Shown here in pieces: positions 14,807 through 23,788 of a stretch of 33,431 nt of DNA. The first letter of the stretch is position 1. The number at the start of each line of letters is the position of its first letter. The notes below the pieces were generated by a model that was given only the letters and a program-made list of their open reading frames with translations, ran no database searches and was not told the origin of the DNA. The position numbers were made by a program, and so were the translations under genes. The DNA is from a virus, in the IMG/VR virus record IMGVR_UViG_3300025889_000496, positions 1 to 33,431 of that record. One strand, 5' to 3'.

Positions 14807-14835
14807 AATATATGTTAATTTTAGGATTTTGTCAA
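14807..14835 (-). promoter_or_regulatory. Sigma70-type promoter
   Basis: TTGACA (14830-14835), 17 bp, TATATT (14807-14812). It drives the small membrane peptide gene and probably the following operon. Confidence 0.75.
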
Positions 14836-14851
14836 GACGTTTTTTAAAAAA

Positions 14852-15388
14852 TTATCTAAATTCTTTTCTCAGCAATCTCCAGCGATCAGAGTCAATCTCC
14901 TTACTGCCACTATCAATAGCGTACAGCATTTCTACGATTTCGTCAAGCGAATTATAAATATATTTATGGGGGAACATTCCCAGCATCCATAATGGAGTCT
15001 TTGATTTGCCTCCCTCCATACTAACAAATACGGGTTTTTTCATTCTAACTGCTGTTACAATTTCTTCTGCGCTCCCCCAGCTTGCTACGTCTGGGACAAG
15101 ATGAGCAATAATAAAATCCGAACGATCAACTAAATTAAGGTCATACGCTCTAATGGTTTTCATTCGATCTGTAACTCTATCATACTGCTTGGTTTTCATC
15201 CAAACATCCATTTCGTGACGAGTCGCTTCATCTTCCTCTACGTCCTTTATAAAAGGTTTTTTATAAGGGTCAAAGCAAGTCACACCTAAAGGAGTTAACT
15301 TGGCAGTTATTTCTTCCCTCCAGTTTCTGCCACTTAAATATTGCATGTGGCCGACTAGATAGGTTTTTGTTTTATCTAACAAATTCAT
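14852..15388 (-). CDS. Nucleoside 2-deoxyribosyltransferase-like protein
   Basis: A 178-residue Rossmann-like protein. It opens with KTYLVGHMQYLSGRNWREEI, has TFDPYKKPF-like and IRAYDLNLVDRSDFIIAHLV segments, and ends its core with WGSAEEIVTAVRMKKPVFV. This pattern fits the nucleoside deoxyribosyltransferase-like group found in many phages, which either exchange bases between deoxynucleosides or bind nucleotides. The GSAEE Glu matches the usual catalytic position. Its ATG is three bases from the predicted transcription start. Confidence 0.6.
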   Translation of the reverse strand: MNLLDKTKTYLVGHMQYLSGRNWREEITAKLTPLGVTCFDPYKKPFIKDVEEDEATRHEMDVWMKTKQYDRVTDRMKTIRAYDLNLVDRSDFIIAHLVPDVASWGSAEEIVTAVRMKKPVFVSMEGGKSKTPLWMLGMFPHKYIYNSLDEIVEMLYAIDSGSKEIDSDRWRLLRKEFR

Positions 15389-15397
15389 TATGCCATA

Positions 15398-15426
15398 AGC
15401 ATAACATACTTAAATTAAAAAGTCAA
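15398..15426 (-). promoter_or_regulatory. Sigma70-type promoter, near-leaderless
   Basis: TTGACT (15421-15426), 17 bp, TATGCT (15398-15403). The predicted start, about 15391, is three bases before the ATG at 15388. Confidence 0.65.
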
Positions 15427-15441
15427 GGATTATTTTATCCT
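15426..15441 (-). terminator. Hairpin fused to the next promoter
   Basis: AGGAT, loop AAAATA, ATCCT, followed by TGACTTTTT. The right arm shares its last base with the -35 box. A short stem, so a weak terminator at best. Confidence 0.4.
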
Positions 15442-15792
15442 AAGCGTCTCCCAGCGAATTTTTTTCTCTTCCACCTGTTTCTTAACTCTACGCTGGTTTA
15501 CATTTAACTGACTATTCCCAGTCTTAACCTCCATAAATATTATTTCTTCTTCTTCAAAAACGATAAAGTCAATAGGTGTGGCTAAAAATCTTGCTTGTTT
15601 GCGGTCATATTTAAAATCTTTTAATAGCGGCGCAAAATGTTCGGCAATCTGGCCAGTTCTAACTTCTGAGCTTTTCTTTTGAGACTGTAGATTTTTAAAT
15701 TTTTCAATTAAAATGGCACGATCTCTTCTCCACAATAGTCCCATAATTAAGCAAACATGAAGAAGGGATAATAAAATTATTTTTTCTTTCAC
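15430..15792 (-). CDS. Holliday junction resolvase-like endonuclease
   Basis: A 120-residue protein with a short N-terminal hydrophobic segment (IILLSLLHVCLIMGLLW), then a domain like the 'endonuclease related to archaeal Holliday junction resolvase' family: GQIAEHFAPLL, TPIDFIVF and IIFMEVKTGNSQL. The Asp and the ExK are the PD-(D/E)XK catalytic core. The C-terminal QRRVKKQVEEKKIRW is typical. It probably cuts branched DNA made in replication. It follows the Clp gene after nine bases, last in the polymerase operon. Confidence 0.7.
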   Translation of the reverse strand: MKEKIILLSLLHVCLIMGLLWRRDRAILIEKFKNLQSQKKSSEVRTGQIAEHFAPLLKDFKYDRKQARFLATPIDFIVFEEEEIIFMEVKTGNSQLNVNQRRVKKQVEEKKIRWETLRIK

Positions 15793-15801
15793 TTGTAATT
15801 A

Positions 15802-18234
15802 TTAGGGCTTTATTATTTTTTTTACCACAATATTATTATTTTTGACAGAAATTTCAAAATCTTTGTCCTCGGACAATAGCAGGGGAGCTAATTGTTTTTC
15901 TATATTGTCTTCAATTAATCTTTTGATTGGCCTAGCGCCATCTTTTTCTTTGATGGATTGATCTGTTAATATGGATAATGCTTTAGCTGTGATCTTTAAT
16001 TTTATCCCAGAATTTAAAAGGTTGTTTTTTAAATTATCTAATTCAATTTTTAATATATTTTTTATTTCATCTTTGTTAAAATTCTTAAATACAAGAATAT
16101 CATCTAATCTATTGATAAGCTCTGGTTTAAAAAATTTAGAAACTTCCTTCATTACCATAGAGGTGGTGTCTGTTTCTGATTCTAAGAACCCCATGTTTTT
16201 TGGAGCTTTAATTGCGTTTGCTCCAATGTTTCCAGTTAAAATGATAATTGAATTAGAAAAGCTTGCCTCCCTGCCAAAATTATCAGTTAACTTTCCTTCT
16301 TCTAATATTTGAAGTAAGATGTCAAAAACAGCAGGATCTGCTTTTTCAATTTCATCAAACAAAACAACTGAATATGGATTTTTTCTAACTTTTTCTGTTA
16401 ATTGGCCACCTTCTTCATATCCAATATAACCTGGGGATGCTCCAACCATTCTATTTGTGCTAATTTTATCCGAGTATTCGGACATATCTAATTGTATTAA
16501 CTTATTTTCACTACCAAAAAATTCTTTAGCTAGAGTCTTTGCGAGAAAAGTTTTTCCAACTCCACTTGTCCCTAGGCACAAGAATGCCCCAAATGGTTTG
16601 TTTTTTTTCTTTAAAGGGGTATGTCCCCTCAGTAGACAATTATAAATTTTATCTACAGCCTCTTGTTGTCCTACGACAATTTTATTTAATCTTTTGTTTA
16701 AAGCAGAAAATCTTTTTAAGGAAGTATTATATAAGGATTCTATTGGTATTTTTGCTTTTTCTGAGACAGCCTCATATAAATACAACTCATCAACTAATGT
16801 TTCGGAAGAGGTTTTTTGACTCATCCATTCTTGCAAAACATTTTGATATGTTTGAAACAGTTCGTTCTGCTTCTCTTTTATTAGTTTATTATTGGGGTCA
16901 TGATCTTCTTGGATCATAAGGTCCTCTAGCTGTGCCTCTAGGTCTTTAGCTTTATCTGGTCTTTGAAAGTTTTTAATTTTAGCTTTTGCTCCAGACTTAT
17001 CTAGTAAATCTATAGCTTTATCTGGAAAGCTTTTGTCAGTTATGTATTTATCTGCAAAATGAACACAGAGTTCTAAGAAATGATCTGTATATAATACTCC
17101 GTGAAAACTTTCATAATTTGACTTGATTCCTTTTAGTATTTCTAAAGATTCCTCTTTTGAGGGTTGAGCAACTTTAATAGATTGAAACCTACGATCTAAA
17201 GCTCCGTCTTTTCCGATTGTTTTTTTATGTTCCTCATGAGTAGTTGCACCAATACACGTAAGTTCTCCACGAGCAAGTGCAGGTTTTAACATATTCGCCG
17301 CATCCATTGTACCTTCTCCGCTGCCTGCACCAACTAATGTATGGATTTCGTCAATAAATAAAATAACATCTTCAGACGAGGAGGCTTCTTTAATTATTTT
17401 TTTCAATCTTTCTTCGAATTGTCCACGATATTTTGTGCCAGCAATAAGCATTGCTAAATCTAATCCATAAATCTGTTTATTTAACAAATGCTCTGGAGCT
17501 AATCCTTTGACAATTTGCGAGGCCAAACCTTCAATTATGGCGGTTTTCCCAACTCCTGGATCACCAATTAGAATAGGATTATTTTTTTTCTTCTGACATA
17601 AGATTTCGCAGATTTGTTTAACTTCAGCATCCCTACCAATAATATTATCTATTTTTTTTTGAATTACCAATTCATTGAAGTTAATAGCGAACCTAGATAA
17701 ATATTCTAATTTATTAACATTCTGTTCGAAATTTTCATCAATATTATTGATTTGTGGCTCTGGCGTGAATGTTAAAGGCTCACTTAACTCTAGAAAGTCT
17801 TTTTTTATTGCAGCCAAAATCGTATGAGGATCTATCTGCATTTCACGACAATAGCCATTAATTGGCGAGTTGCTGTATTGAGAAAAAGCTAAAAACAAAT
17901 GTTCTAAACCTAAATAATCATGATCATATTTATTTGCAATTGCATGAGCGATTTCAATTACCCTGTTTGCGTCTATAGAAAATGTAAATTTTTCAGAATT
18001 TTGCTGGGGGAAATTTTTATTCAAATCAATTAAGGTTAATACATAGGATTCTATAGCTTCAATATCTATTTTAGACCTGACTAAAATATCGAAAATTTCA
18101 TCTGTTTTAGTAGCTAAAATACCATAGCAAAGATAATTAATGTCTATAACATATGTTTCATTTTCTTCTGCTGCTTCTCTAGCTATTTGTATGGCTTCTA
18201 TGGCTTTAGGGGTAAAATTTGGTAGTTTTTTCAT
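15802..18234 (-). CDS. ClpC/ClpA-like AAA+ unfoldase
   Basis: An 810-residue Hsp100 protein, full length. Residues 1-150 are a Clp N domain. D1 has Walker A GDPGVGKT (224-231) and Walker B FIDE (293-296). A short middle region (about 425-475) is closer to ClpC than to the long ClpB one. D2 has GTSGVGKT (555-562), LFDE (625-628) and GARPIKR. MGF at 681-683 sits where ClpA/ClpC carry the [ILVM]-G-[FL] loop that docks on ClpP; ClpB lacks it. It should unfold proteins and feed them to a ClpP protease, presumably the host's, as none is seen here. Its ATG overlaps the polymerase stop (TAATG), so it is made with the replisome. Confidence 0.92.
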   Translation of the reverse strand: MKKLPNFTPKAIEAIQIAREAAEENETYVIDINYLCYGILATKTDEIFDILVRSKIDIEAIESYVLTLIDLNKNFPQQNSEKFTFSIDANRVIEIAHAIANKYDHDYLGLEHLFLAFSQYSNSPINGYCREMQIDPHTILAAIKKDFLELSEPLTFTPEPQINNIDENFEQNVNKLEYLSRFAINFNELVIQKKIDNIIGRDAEVKQICEILCQKKKNNPILIGDPGVGKTAIIEGLASQIVKGLAPEHLLNKQIYGLDLAMLIAGTKYRGQFEERLKKIIKEASSSEDVILFIDEIHTLVGAGSGEGTMDAANMLKPALARGELTCIGATTHEEHKKTIGKDGALDRRFQSIKVAQPSKEESLEILKGIKSNYESFHGVLYTDHFLELCVHFADKYITDKSFPDKAIDLLDKSGAKAKIKNFQRPDKAKDLEAQLEDLMIQEDHDPNNKLIKEKQNELFQTYQNVLQEWMSQKTSSETLVDELYLYEAVSEKAKIPIESLYNTSLKRFSALNKRLNKIVVGQQEAVDKIYNCLLRGHTPLKKKNKPFGAFLCLGTSGVGKTFLAKTLAKEFFGSENKLIQLDMSEYSDKISTNRMVGASPGYIGYEEGGQLTEKVRKNPYSVVLFDEIEKADPAVFDILLQILEEGKLTDNFGREASFSNSIIILTGNIGANAIKAPKNMGFLESETDTTSMVMKEVSKFFKPELINRLDDILVFKNFNKDEIKNILKIELDNLKNNLLNSGIKLKITAKALSILTDQSIKEKDGARPIKRLIEDNIEKQLAPLLLSEDKDFEISVKNNNIVVKKIIKP

Positions 18235-20816
18235 TATTTTATATCACCAAGCTTCATGTATATTTGTTCGCTAACAATAGATATGTTATCAATAAATAAT
18301 ATTTCATCACCTTTTCTCGCTGAGAAAATCACTATACTTTCTTTTTTAGGGATGGTATTTGTTTTTAAGAAATCATCAACTCTATTTCGCTGTACCAATC
18401 GCCCGTTGGCCATTGAGCGACCATTTAAAAGAATTCCATCTACAGTAGCCGTTTCATCTGAAAATGTAAATTTAATATAATCATTTCCATTTTGACTTTT
18501 TCTTTTGAACGCATCTTCAACTACTCCAATGAATGTGGAACTATCTCTTTCCTCCATGCTTTTGCTATATAGTAAATCATTTACTCCAGAATCTCTAAAA
18601 ACTTCTTTGAGTTTGTGTGTATAGCTGTAGCCTAATAATTTCTTTTCAAAATACCAATTAGCAAATTTTTCATGCTGTTTGTTTTGAATATATATTTTTT
18701 TATAATTTTCATACTTTTTCTTAAAAGTTAAAAATCTTTTTTCAGACATTAATATTTTCCCGTCATCAGCTAATGTTTGATCTCTTTGCGTTTCTGCAAT
18801 ACAGTCTAATAGTTGATAGTTTTTTCTTTCGCCCATTGCTATAAAATTGCGCTTTTCTCTATCAGTTAAAATATTAAAAGCCTGAGCTTCTAATACCAAC
18901 AGAGAGCGGCTACCGCTTGAGCAAGAAGACATAGCTCCAGCTTGAATAAGAGCAGAAAGCATTCCTATGTTTAACCCCGCACTTTTGGCTGTAAGAAAGA
19001 TATCATACTTGTTAGATCTTGTTGAATCCCTAAAGTCTTTTAAGTTTTCTAAAGATTTCTCACTTATGCCCTTAATACTATTTAATCCATATCTAATACA
19101 ATTTCCTTCTATTGTAAAATCCATATTAGACTTAATAAGATCTGGAGGCAAAAGTTTAATATTAAAATGAGGAAGTTCTTGTGCTATTTTACATATTTCT
19201 TCATAAGGTGATGGTTCAAATTTTGTCATCTTTAATAAAGATTGAAAAAACTGAATAGGATATTTGAATTTTAAATATGTAGTCCACGCAGCAAGCTTTG
19301 CATAAGATATTGAATGGCTTTTGTTAAAGGAATAATTCGCACTATCTTCAGCAACCTTCCATAGAATTGAACCCACTTCGTGCGGCAAGTTATTTTCAAT
19401 CACTTTTTGTTCAATTTTGTTTTTCCATTTAGGCATTTCTTCTGTCTTTTTCTTGCCAACAATTCTTCTAAGTTGCTCTGCTTCATCAAGATTAAAGCCA
19501 ATCTTAACTGCCATTTTCATTAATTGTTCTTGGTATAATGGTATGCCTCCAGTATAAGAGAGAATATCATCAAAAAAATCATGAACAGTTTGAGATTCTC
19601 CAGTATCAGCAAATTTTGCGAAACTGTCCATAAAATCTAATGCTCCTGGCCTACCGATAGCGACTACAGCACTTAACCTTTCGAGACTGTTTGGTTTGAT
19701 TTTTTTACAAACCTTAAAATTAGTATCGGCCTCTATTTGGAACAAACCATGAGGGCAATTTAGGTCTTGCTGAAGTGGCTTAAAGATGTCTTCATCATCA
19801 ACAGAAATAGAATCTATGTTTAAGTCTAGGGATTTACAAACATCATGAATTACGCTAAGGGTTCTTAATCCTAAAATATCAAACTTAACCATCAACTCAG
19901 AAACCCAGTTCATATCATAGCCACTTACTAAGTTTCTGTCATTGGTGCTTTGTAATGGACAAATTTCTTCTAATTTTTGAAAAGAAATAGCTATTCCAGA
20001 GGGATGAACGCCAGTATTTTTATTTAGACCTTCAAGTTTTTCCGCAATATTTAAAATATTTTTATTTTGTTTAGACCATTCTTGAAATTTTTCACTTTCT
20101 TCCTGTGCTTCGCTCAACTTGGAGACTTTGCCAAATTTTTCAGGTATATAATTACTAACAATATTAACATCCTGTTCTGAGTAATTGCCTACAATTTTCC
20201 CGCACTCCTTAATGCATAATTTACTCTTTAAAGTATTTAATGTTAAGATATTACAAGTCCTACCTGGGTACCTTTGTTCAATAAACTTTACTACTTCTTG
20301 TCTTCTTTCATAAGAAATATCATTATCAATATCAGCTAGTAGCGATCCATCTAGATAAGTCACTCCATCCTTCCCCTTTATCTTTTTGGCTCGACTTTTG
20401 CTAACAAACCTTTCAAAATATAAATCATATTTAACTGGATCAACATTTGTGACGCCAATTAAATATAGAACTAAACAGCCAGCAGCAGAGCCTCTTCCTG
20501 GACCAGTGGGTATATTTTGTTCTTTACAAAAATTGTGAACGTCCCAGTTTAAGAGAATATAATCGACAAAACCAAGATCTTCTAAAATATCTAATTCTTC
20601 TTTTGTTCTTTTGTAATAAACTTCATTGTTTTTAAATTTATTTATGCCTTTTTCTTTTATTCCCTCCCAGCAAAGTTTTTTGAGAAAAGTAAAGTTGGAA
20701 ATTTCTTCTTTTATGTTTAATTTTTTATAAAACCTATCTTCAATTTTTATTTCTGGGAGCTTTACTCCTGCAGGGCAAGCGTCCTCGTAGTCTCCAAAGT
20801 CTTTAAAAAAATTCAT
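18234..20816 (-). CDS. dnaE: DNA polymerase III alpha core, lacking PHP domain
   Basis: An 860-residue DnaE-type polymerase. The palm begins near the N-terminus: GPGRGSAAG at 105-113, DIDND (catalytic Asp pair at 162-166) and KFDILGLRT with the third Asp at 313. Finger motifs follow (IGRPGALDF, PLYQEQLMKMA, FNKSHSISYA). A helix-hairpin-helix-like part (LNSIKGISEKSLENL) and an OB-fold near the C-terminus (FIGVVEDAFKRKSQNGNDYI) come next. The usual N-terminal PHP domain is missing; a PHP-like protein is coded separately at 21942-22673. The start at 20816 overlaps the exonuclease TGA (ATGA). It replicates the phage genome. Confidence 0.93.
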   Translation of the reverse strand: MNFFKDFGDYEDACPAGVKLPEIKIEDRFYKKLNIKEEISNFTFLKKLCWEGIKEKGINKFKNNEVYYKRTKEELDILEDLGFVDYILLNWDVHNFCKEQNIPTGPGRGSAAGCLVLYLIGVTNVDPVKYDLYFERFVSKSRAKKIKGKDGVTYLDGSLLADIDNDISYERRQEVVKFIEQRYPGRTCNILTLNTLKSKLCIKECGKIVGNYSEQDVNIVSNYIPEKFGKVSKLSEAQEESEKFQEWSKQNKNILNIAEKLEGLNKNTGVHPSGIAISFQKLEEICPLQSTNDRNLVSGYDMNWVSELMVKFDILGLRTLSVIHDVCKSLDLNIDSISVDDEDIFKPLQQDLNCPHGLFQIEADTNFKVCKKIKPNSLERLSAVVAIGRPGALDFMDSFAKFADTGESQTVHDFFDDILSYTGGIPLYQEQLMKMAVKIGFNLDEAEQLRRIVGKKKTEEMPKWKNKIEQKVIENNLPHEVGSILWKVAEDSANYSFNKSHSISYAKLAAWTTYLKFKYPIQFFQSLLKMTKFEPSPYEEICKIAQELPHFNIKLLPPDLIKSNMDFTIEGNCIRYGLNSIKGISEKSLENLKDFRDSTRSNKYDIFLTAKSAGLNIGMLSALIQAGAMSSCSSGSRSLLVLEAQAFNILTDREKRNFIAMGERKNYQLLDCIAETQRDQTLADDGKILMSEKRFLTFKKKYENYKKIYIQNKQHEKFANWYFEKKLLGYSYTHKLKEVFRDSGVNDLLYSKSMEERDSSTFIGVVEDAFKRKSQNGNDYIKFTFSDETATVDGILLNGRSMANGRLVQRNRVDDFLKTNTIPKKESIVIFSARKGDEILFIDNISIVSEQIYMKLGDIK

Positions 20817-21451
20817 AATTCTAATTCCCATATTTGGCGGCGAAAAATTTCATAGTTCATTTTGACATCGTAAATCGCATCATGTAGTTTTGATTGGTCG
20901 AAATCAATACCATATGACTTGCATAACGCAGTGATACTTGCCTTCATTCCTTTTTCCTTAAATGAAGTAAGCTTAAACTGCCAAGATAAAAGTTTTTCTT
21001 TTGAAGGTTTAATATCTTTTTTGATTGCTTTTGCAATACATAACGTATCTACTAGGTTTTTTAAATAGGAATAATCAGGCTTTTTCCCTAACGCTTTACG
21101 AAAAATGGAGTGAATATAAACGTCAAAACCTAATAAATTATGTCCAACTTTAATATAATTGGGGTCGTATAGATATTGCTCCATAAAATCTAATACTTTT
21201 TCTGGCTCAATAGATTCTTGTTCATATTTTTTTCTATTAAAACCTGTAATTTTTGCAGCATCTGCAGAAATGTTAAGTTTGTCCCATTTGATTAAAAAAT
21301 TAAACTCTTTGAGTGTTTTCGCTCCCTCGCAAAGTATAAAGCCTAATTGCCAGGGCTTGTTGTTTTTGTCGCACAAATTAAGGTTACATGTCTCAAAATC
21401 AAAAACCATATATTTTTGTTTGTTTTTAAATCTTAGTAGTTCTTCCTTCAT
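20813..21451 (-). CDS. DnaQ-like 3'-5' exonuclease (DEDDh)
   Basis: A 212-residue proofreading-type exonuclease. The Exo I motif is MVFDFETCNL (Asp and Glu), Exo II is VGHNLLGFDVYIH, and Exo III is LHDAIYDV with the catalytic His and Asp. It removes mismatched 3' ends and is expected to partner the polymerase coded next, with which it overlaps by ATGA. A longer frame begins at 21487, but that would place the promoter inside the gene. I chose the ATG at 21451, one base from the predicted transcription start. Confidence 0.9.
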   Translation of the reverse strand: MKEELLRFKNKQKYMVFDFETCNLNLCDKNNKPWQLGFILCEGAKTLKEFNFLIKWDKLNISADAAKITGFNRKKYEQESIEPEKVLDFMEQYLYDPNYIKVGHNLLGFDVYIHSIFRKALGKKPDYSYLKNLVDTLCIAKAIKKDIKPSKEKLLSWQFKLTSFKEKGMKASITALCKSYGIDFDQSKLHDAIYDVKMNYEIFRRQIWELEL

Positions 21452-21458
21452 TTTGATG

Positions 21459-21487
21459 ATAATACTATATTGTCTCGCTGTAGTCAA
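21459..21487 (-). promoter_or_regulatory. Sigma70-type leaderless promoter of the exonuclease-polymerase-Clp operon
   Basis: TTGACT (21482-21487), 17 bp, TATTAT (21459-21464). Predicted start at 21452, one base before the ATG. Confidence 0.7.
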
Positions 21488-21508
21488 TAAAATTGTGTAA
21501 ATGTATAC

Positions 21509-21949
21509 ATGAACGAGATAAGCATGATAACTGCTGTAGCTATATGTGTGTGTGGCGCTTTTATTACGGGATCTGTTGCTTTTGTTATAAAATCTTTAAT
21601 TAACGATATTAAGCAAGCAGAAAGTAGTGCAGAAAAGGGGTTGGAGTTTATTAGATCTGAAATATTCGGACTAAGGAAATCACTAGACGGGCTCAGGACG
21701 GAAGGAAGGAGGAACGAGGATGACATGAAAAGAGCGATTGATCTTACTAAAGTTGAGTTTAGAGAGGAATCTAGATCAGAAAGGCAAAACGTAGAATTAG
21801 TTAAAAAAGAAATAAAACAAGAGATAGAAGCTTATCGAAAGCAAACAGAATCTGTTTTAGAAGCTCGTCGTCAAGATGTTTATATAATTTACGAAAAACT
21901 TAATCAATTAAAAGATTATATAAACGAAAGATTTGAGAATCTTAACTAA
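21509..21949 (+). CDS. Membrane-anchored coiled-coil protein (146 aa)
   Basis: The only gene on the plus strand. One N-terminal membrane span (ITAVAICVCGAFITGSVAFV) is followed by about 110 residues of charged heptads (SEIFGLRKSLDGLRTEGRRN, VELVKKEIKQEIEAYRKQTE). It is likely anchored in the inner membrane with a cytoplasmic or periplasmic rod. It diverges from the exonuclease gene and overlaps the 3' end of the PHP gene by eight bases. The start may be the ATG at 21509 or the one at 21524. No clear promoter is seen. Function unknown; spanin- or holin-like roles are possible. Confidence 0.75.
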   Translation: MNEISMITAVAICVCGAFITGSVAFVIKSLINDIKQAESSAEKGLEFIRSEIFGLRKSLDGLRTEGRRNEDDMKRAIDLTKVEFREESRSERQNVELVKKEIKQEIEAYRKQTESVLEARRQDVYIIYEKLNQLKDYINERFENLN

Positions 21950-22673
21950 CTACATCTCTCTTCCAGCTTTCAAAAGAAAATTGATCACTACCTTGATGTT
22001 CGAAGTTTGGGCAATCTAAAGTACGTGCTTTAAACGTGCGATTGCACATACATTTATAGGTTTGGTACGCAGAAAAGTCTTCTTCGTTTGAATAAAAAAT
22101 GCTTTTTGACAATTGGGTTTCGTGTTTATTTTTATAACAATAAGCAAGTACCTCCTCTTTTATTAAGTGGTCAAATGGAAGCAAGTTATCTTCTATAAGA
22201 AATGTTGGATTTGTAAAAGATAAATCTGGCGTACACGTTGAAAAAAACATTGTGTTGTTAAAAATAAAGGAATCGTAAAATGGAATAGCGATTTTAAGGC
22301 TATCTTCTGACCATATTTGTTTTAAAAAACTTTCAGGCAATACCCCGTTATTACCGACGAATGCATTCGAGTATATTTTATTTAATCTTTTGCACCCATC
22401 TGAATTCTTGGCAAAGACTATAATTTTATGATTACATTCTTCTTGATTGGAGGTATTATTAGAAAGAGAGATACGTAGCCCAAATCTTAATTTTAACCCT
22501 GCGTTTTTTGCAGCTTTTCTCGCTTCAAGAAATCCAATCAGAGAGTCTTCAACAACAATAATTTCTTTCAGTTTAGAATCACTCGCAAGTTTTATAATAC
22601 TTCTTGGCGAGTCCTCTTCAAAAGTTAAAATACTTTTGCCGATTGAATAGTGAGATTTAAATAATGGAATCAT
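21942..22673 (-). CDS. Stand-alone PHP-like domain of DNA polymerase III alpha
   Basis: A 243-residue protein resembling the N-terminal PHP domain of DnaE. PLFKSHYSIGKSILTFEE sits where DnaE has its HxHSxYS motif. EIIVVEDSLIGFLEARKAAK and the following NAGLKLRFGLRI match the segment usually reading TDHGNLFGxxEFYxxAxxAGIKPIxG. Several metal-binding His residues are replaced, so it is probably inactive as a phosphoesterase and may be structural. The C-terminal part has four Cys (CMCNRTFKARTLDCPNF). It lacks any polymerase motif. It likely assembles with the core coded at 18234-20816. The ATG coincides with the predicted transcription start. Confidence 0.7.
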   Translation of the reverse strand: MIPLFKSHYSIGKSILTFEEDSPRSIIKLASDSKLKEIIVVEDSLIGFLEARKAAKNAGLKLRFGLRISLSNNTSNQEECNHKIIVFAKNSDGCKRLNKIYSNAFVGNNGVLPESFLKQIWSEDSLKIAIPFYDSFIFNNTMFFSTCTPDLSFTNPTFLIEDNLLPFDHLIKEEVLAYCYKNKHETQLSKSIFYSNEEDFSAYQTYKCMCNRTFKARTLDCPNFEHQGSDQFSFESWKRDVVS

Positions 22674-22678
22674 GATTA

Positions 22679-22707
22679 TTTATATCAAAAAAAAGACCTA
22701 GAGTCAA
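22679..22707 (-). promoter_or_regulatory. Sigma70-type leaderless promoter of the PHP gene
   Basis: TTGACT (22702-22707), 17 bp, TATAAA (22679-22684). The predicted start falls on the ATG at 22673. Confidence 0.7.
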
Positions 22708-22711
22708 TCTT

Positions 22712-23788
22712 TTAAATATCAAATTCATCTTTTTTATTCCAATGAGGGCATCCACTATACTCTTCTTTTATAATTTGATCATTTTTCTCTTTTAATTTAA
22801 CTAAGGAGTCCTTGTCTTTTAAAAAAGCAGTTTTCTTTATTTTGCCATTTTCATCAACTAAAGTGTAGTATGACATTGGTTTTCTAAACGGGCAAATATA
22901 AGATGGAATTTTATTTCCATTTTCATCTAAAACAAACTCTCCACGACTTTTTTTAAACCCTTCCCTTCCACAAGATAATGGGCCGCCAAAAGACCCGTCT
23001 GAGGGATAGGGTTTTTTTGCTGCTAAATTAGATAAAGCTTTTGTTTCGGAAAAATCATTTAAATAATTACTAATTTCTGTTAAGTGATACTCGAATCCTT
23101 CAAGTTCTTCATCCGAAATTGAATCCATTTTTAAAACACCTTTGCCGTGATTACCAGTCAAATCTTTATCCAAGGGAAACCTTAAGAACAAAAATTCACA
23201 ATTTCTATTCTTTTGTTTTGGAAACATTTTTTGCACCGCTAAGGAGTACATTAAATCCTGCAAGTTATCCGTAATTTCTTTGCCTTTAAATACTTCCTTG
23301 CTTGTTTTAAAGTCTCTAATTAAAGCCGTATCTTTATATATGAAAAGTTTATCTATAAATCCTTTAATTCTATATTTTTTATCTTTCTCATCAACTATTA
23401 AATCAAAATCCTGCTCAGAGATGGCTTGCAAAGGTTTCTCTAATATATCTCCAAAGAAATCGTAATTTAAGCCTTTTAGTATCATTTTGTCCATATCAAC
23501 CAAGGCGCCTTTATAATTTACTCCAAGTTTATTCGCATGAATTTCTACGAGGCGTTTTAATGCAACAGAAGAATAAACAGATCTATTTTTTAATACTTTT
23601 TTTAAGTGCTTTTTATGTTTATCGTCCCCTAGTAGTTCAAAAATTAAATGACAAATCCATCCTTTTGAAGCCCCCTCATTACTAGTGTCTGGAAGTTTTA
23701 ATACGTATTTACAAAAATAAGTCCAGCTACAATTTTGTGCCGTCTTTATTCTGCTTGCGGAAAGCGGGATTAAATCTTTTTTATCCAT
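22712..23788 (-). CDS. RecB/AddB-like PD-(D/E)XK nuclease with Fe-S cluster motif
   Basis: A 358-residue nuclease of the RecB/Cas4 type. It opens with LSASRIKTAQNCSWTYFCKYV, the usual start of this family with its first Cys. The core is IKGFIDKLF and ALIRDFKTSK, where Asp and DxK form the active site, then a QxxxY-like DLMYSLAV. Late Cys residues (SCGREGF, YICPFRKP, SGCPHW) together with the early Cys could hold a 4Fe-4S cluster, as in Cas4 and AddB. It is expected to be a DNA exonuclease. It overlaps the primase gene, so it belongs to the helicase-primase operon. Confidence 0.8.
   Translation of the reverse strand: MDKKDLIPLSASRIKTAQNCSWTYFCKYVLKLPDTSNEGASKGWICHLIFELLGDDKHKKHLKKVLKNRSVYSSVALKRLVEIHANKLGVNYKGALVDMDKMILKGLNYDFFGDILEKPLQAISEQDFDLIVDEKDKKYRIKGFIDKLFIYKDTALIRDFKTSKEVFKGKEITDNLQDLMYSLAVQKMFPKQKNRNCEFLFLRFPLDKDLTGNHGKGVLKMDSISDEELEGFEYHLTEISNYLNDFSETKALSNLAAKKPYPSDGSFGGPLSCGREGFKKSRGEFVLDENGNKIPSYICPFRKPMSYYTLVDENGKIKKTAFLKDKDSLVKLKEKNDQIIKEEYSGCPHWNKKDEFDI

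Noticed and set aside
16539-16919. Plus-strand open frame of 126 codons
   Set aside because: Lies opposite the ClpC-like gene, whose motifs are unmistakable; the composition looks like a shadow frame.
21452-21487. Longer N-terminus of the exonuclease (MTTARQYSIIIK)
   Set aside because: These codons overlap the -10 and spacer of a good promoter, and the exonuclease fold begins after the ATG at 21451.
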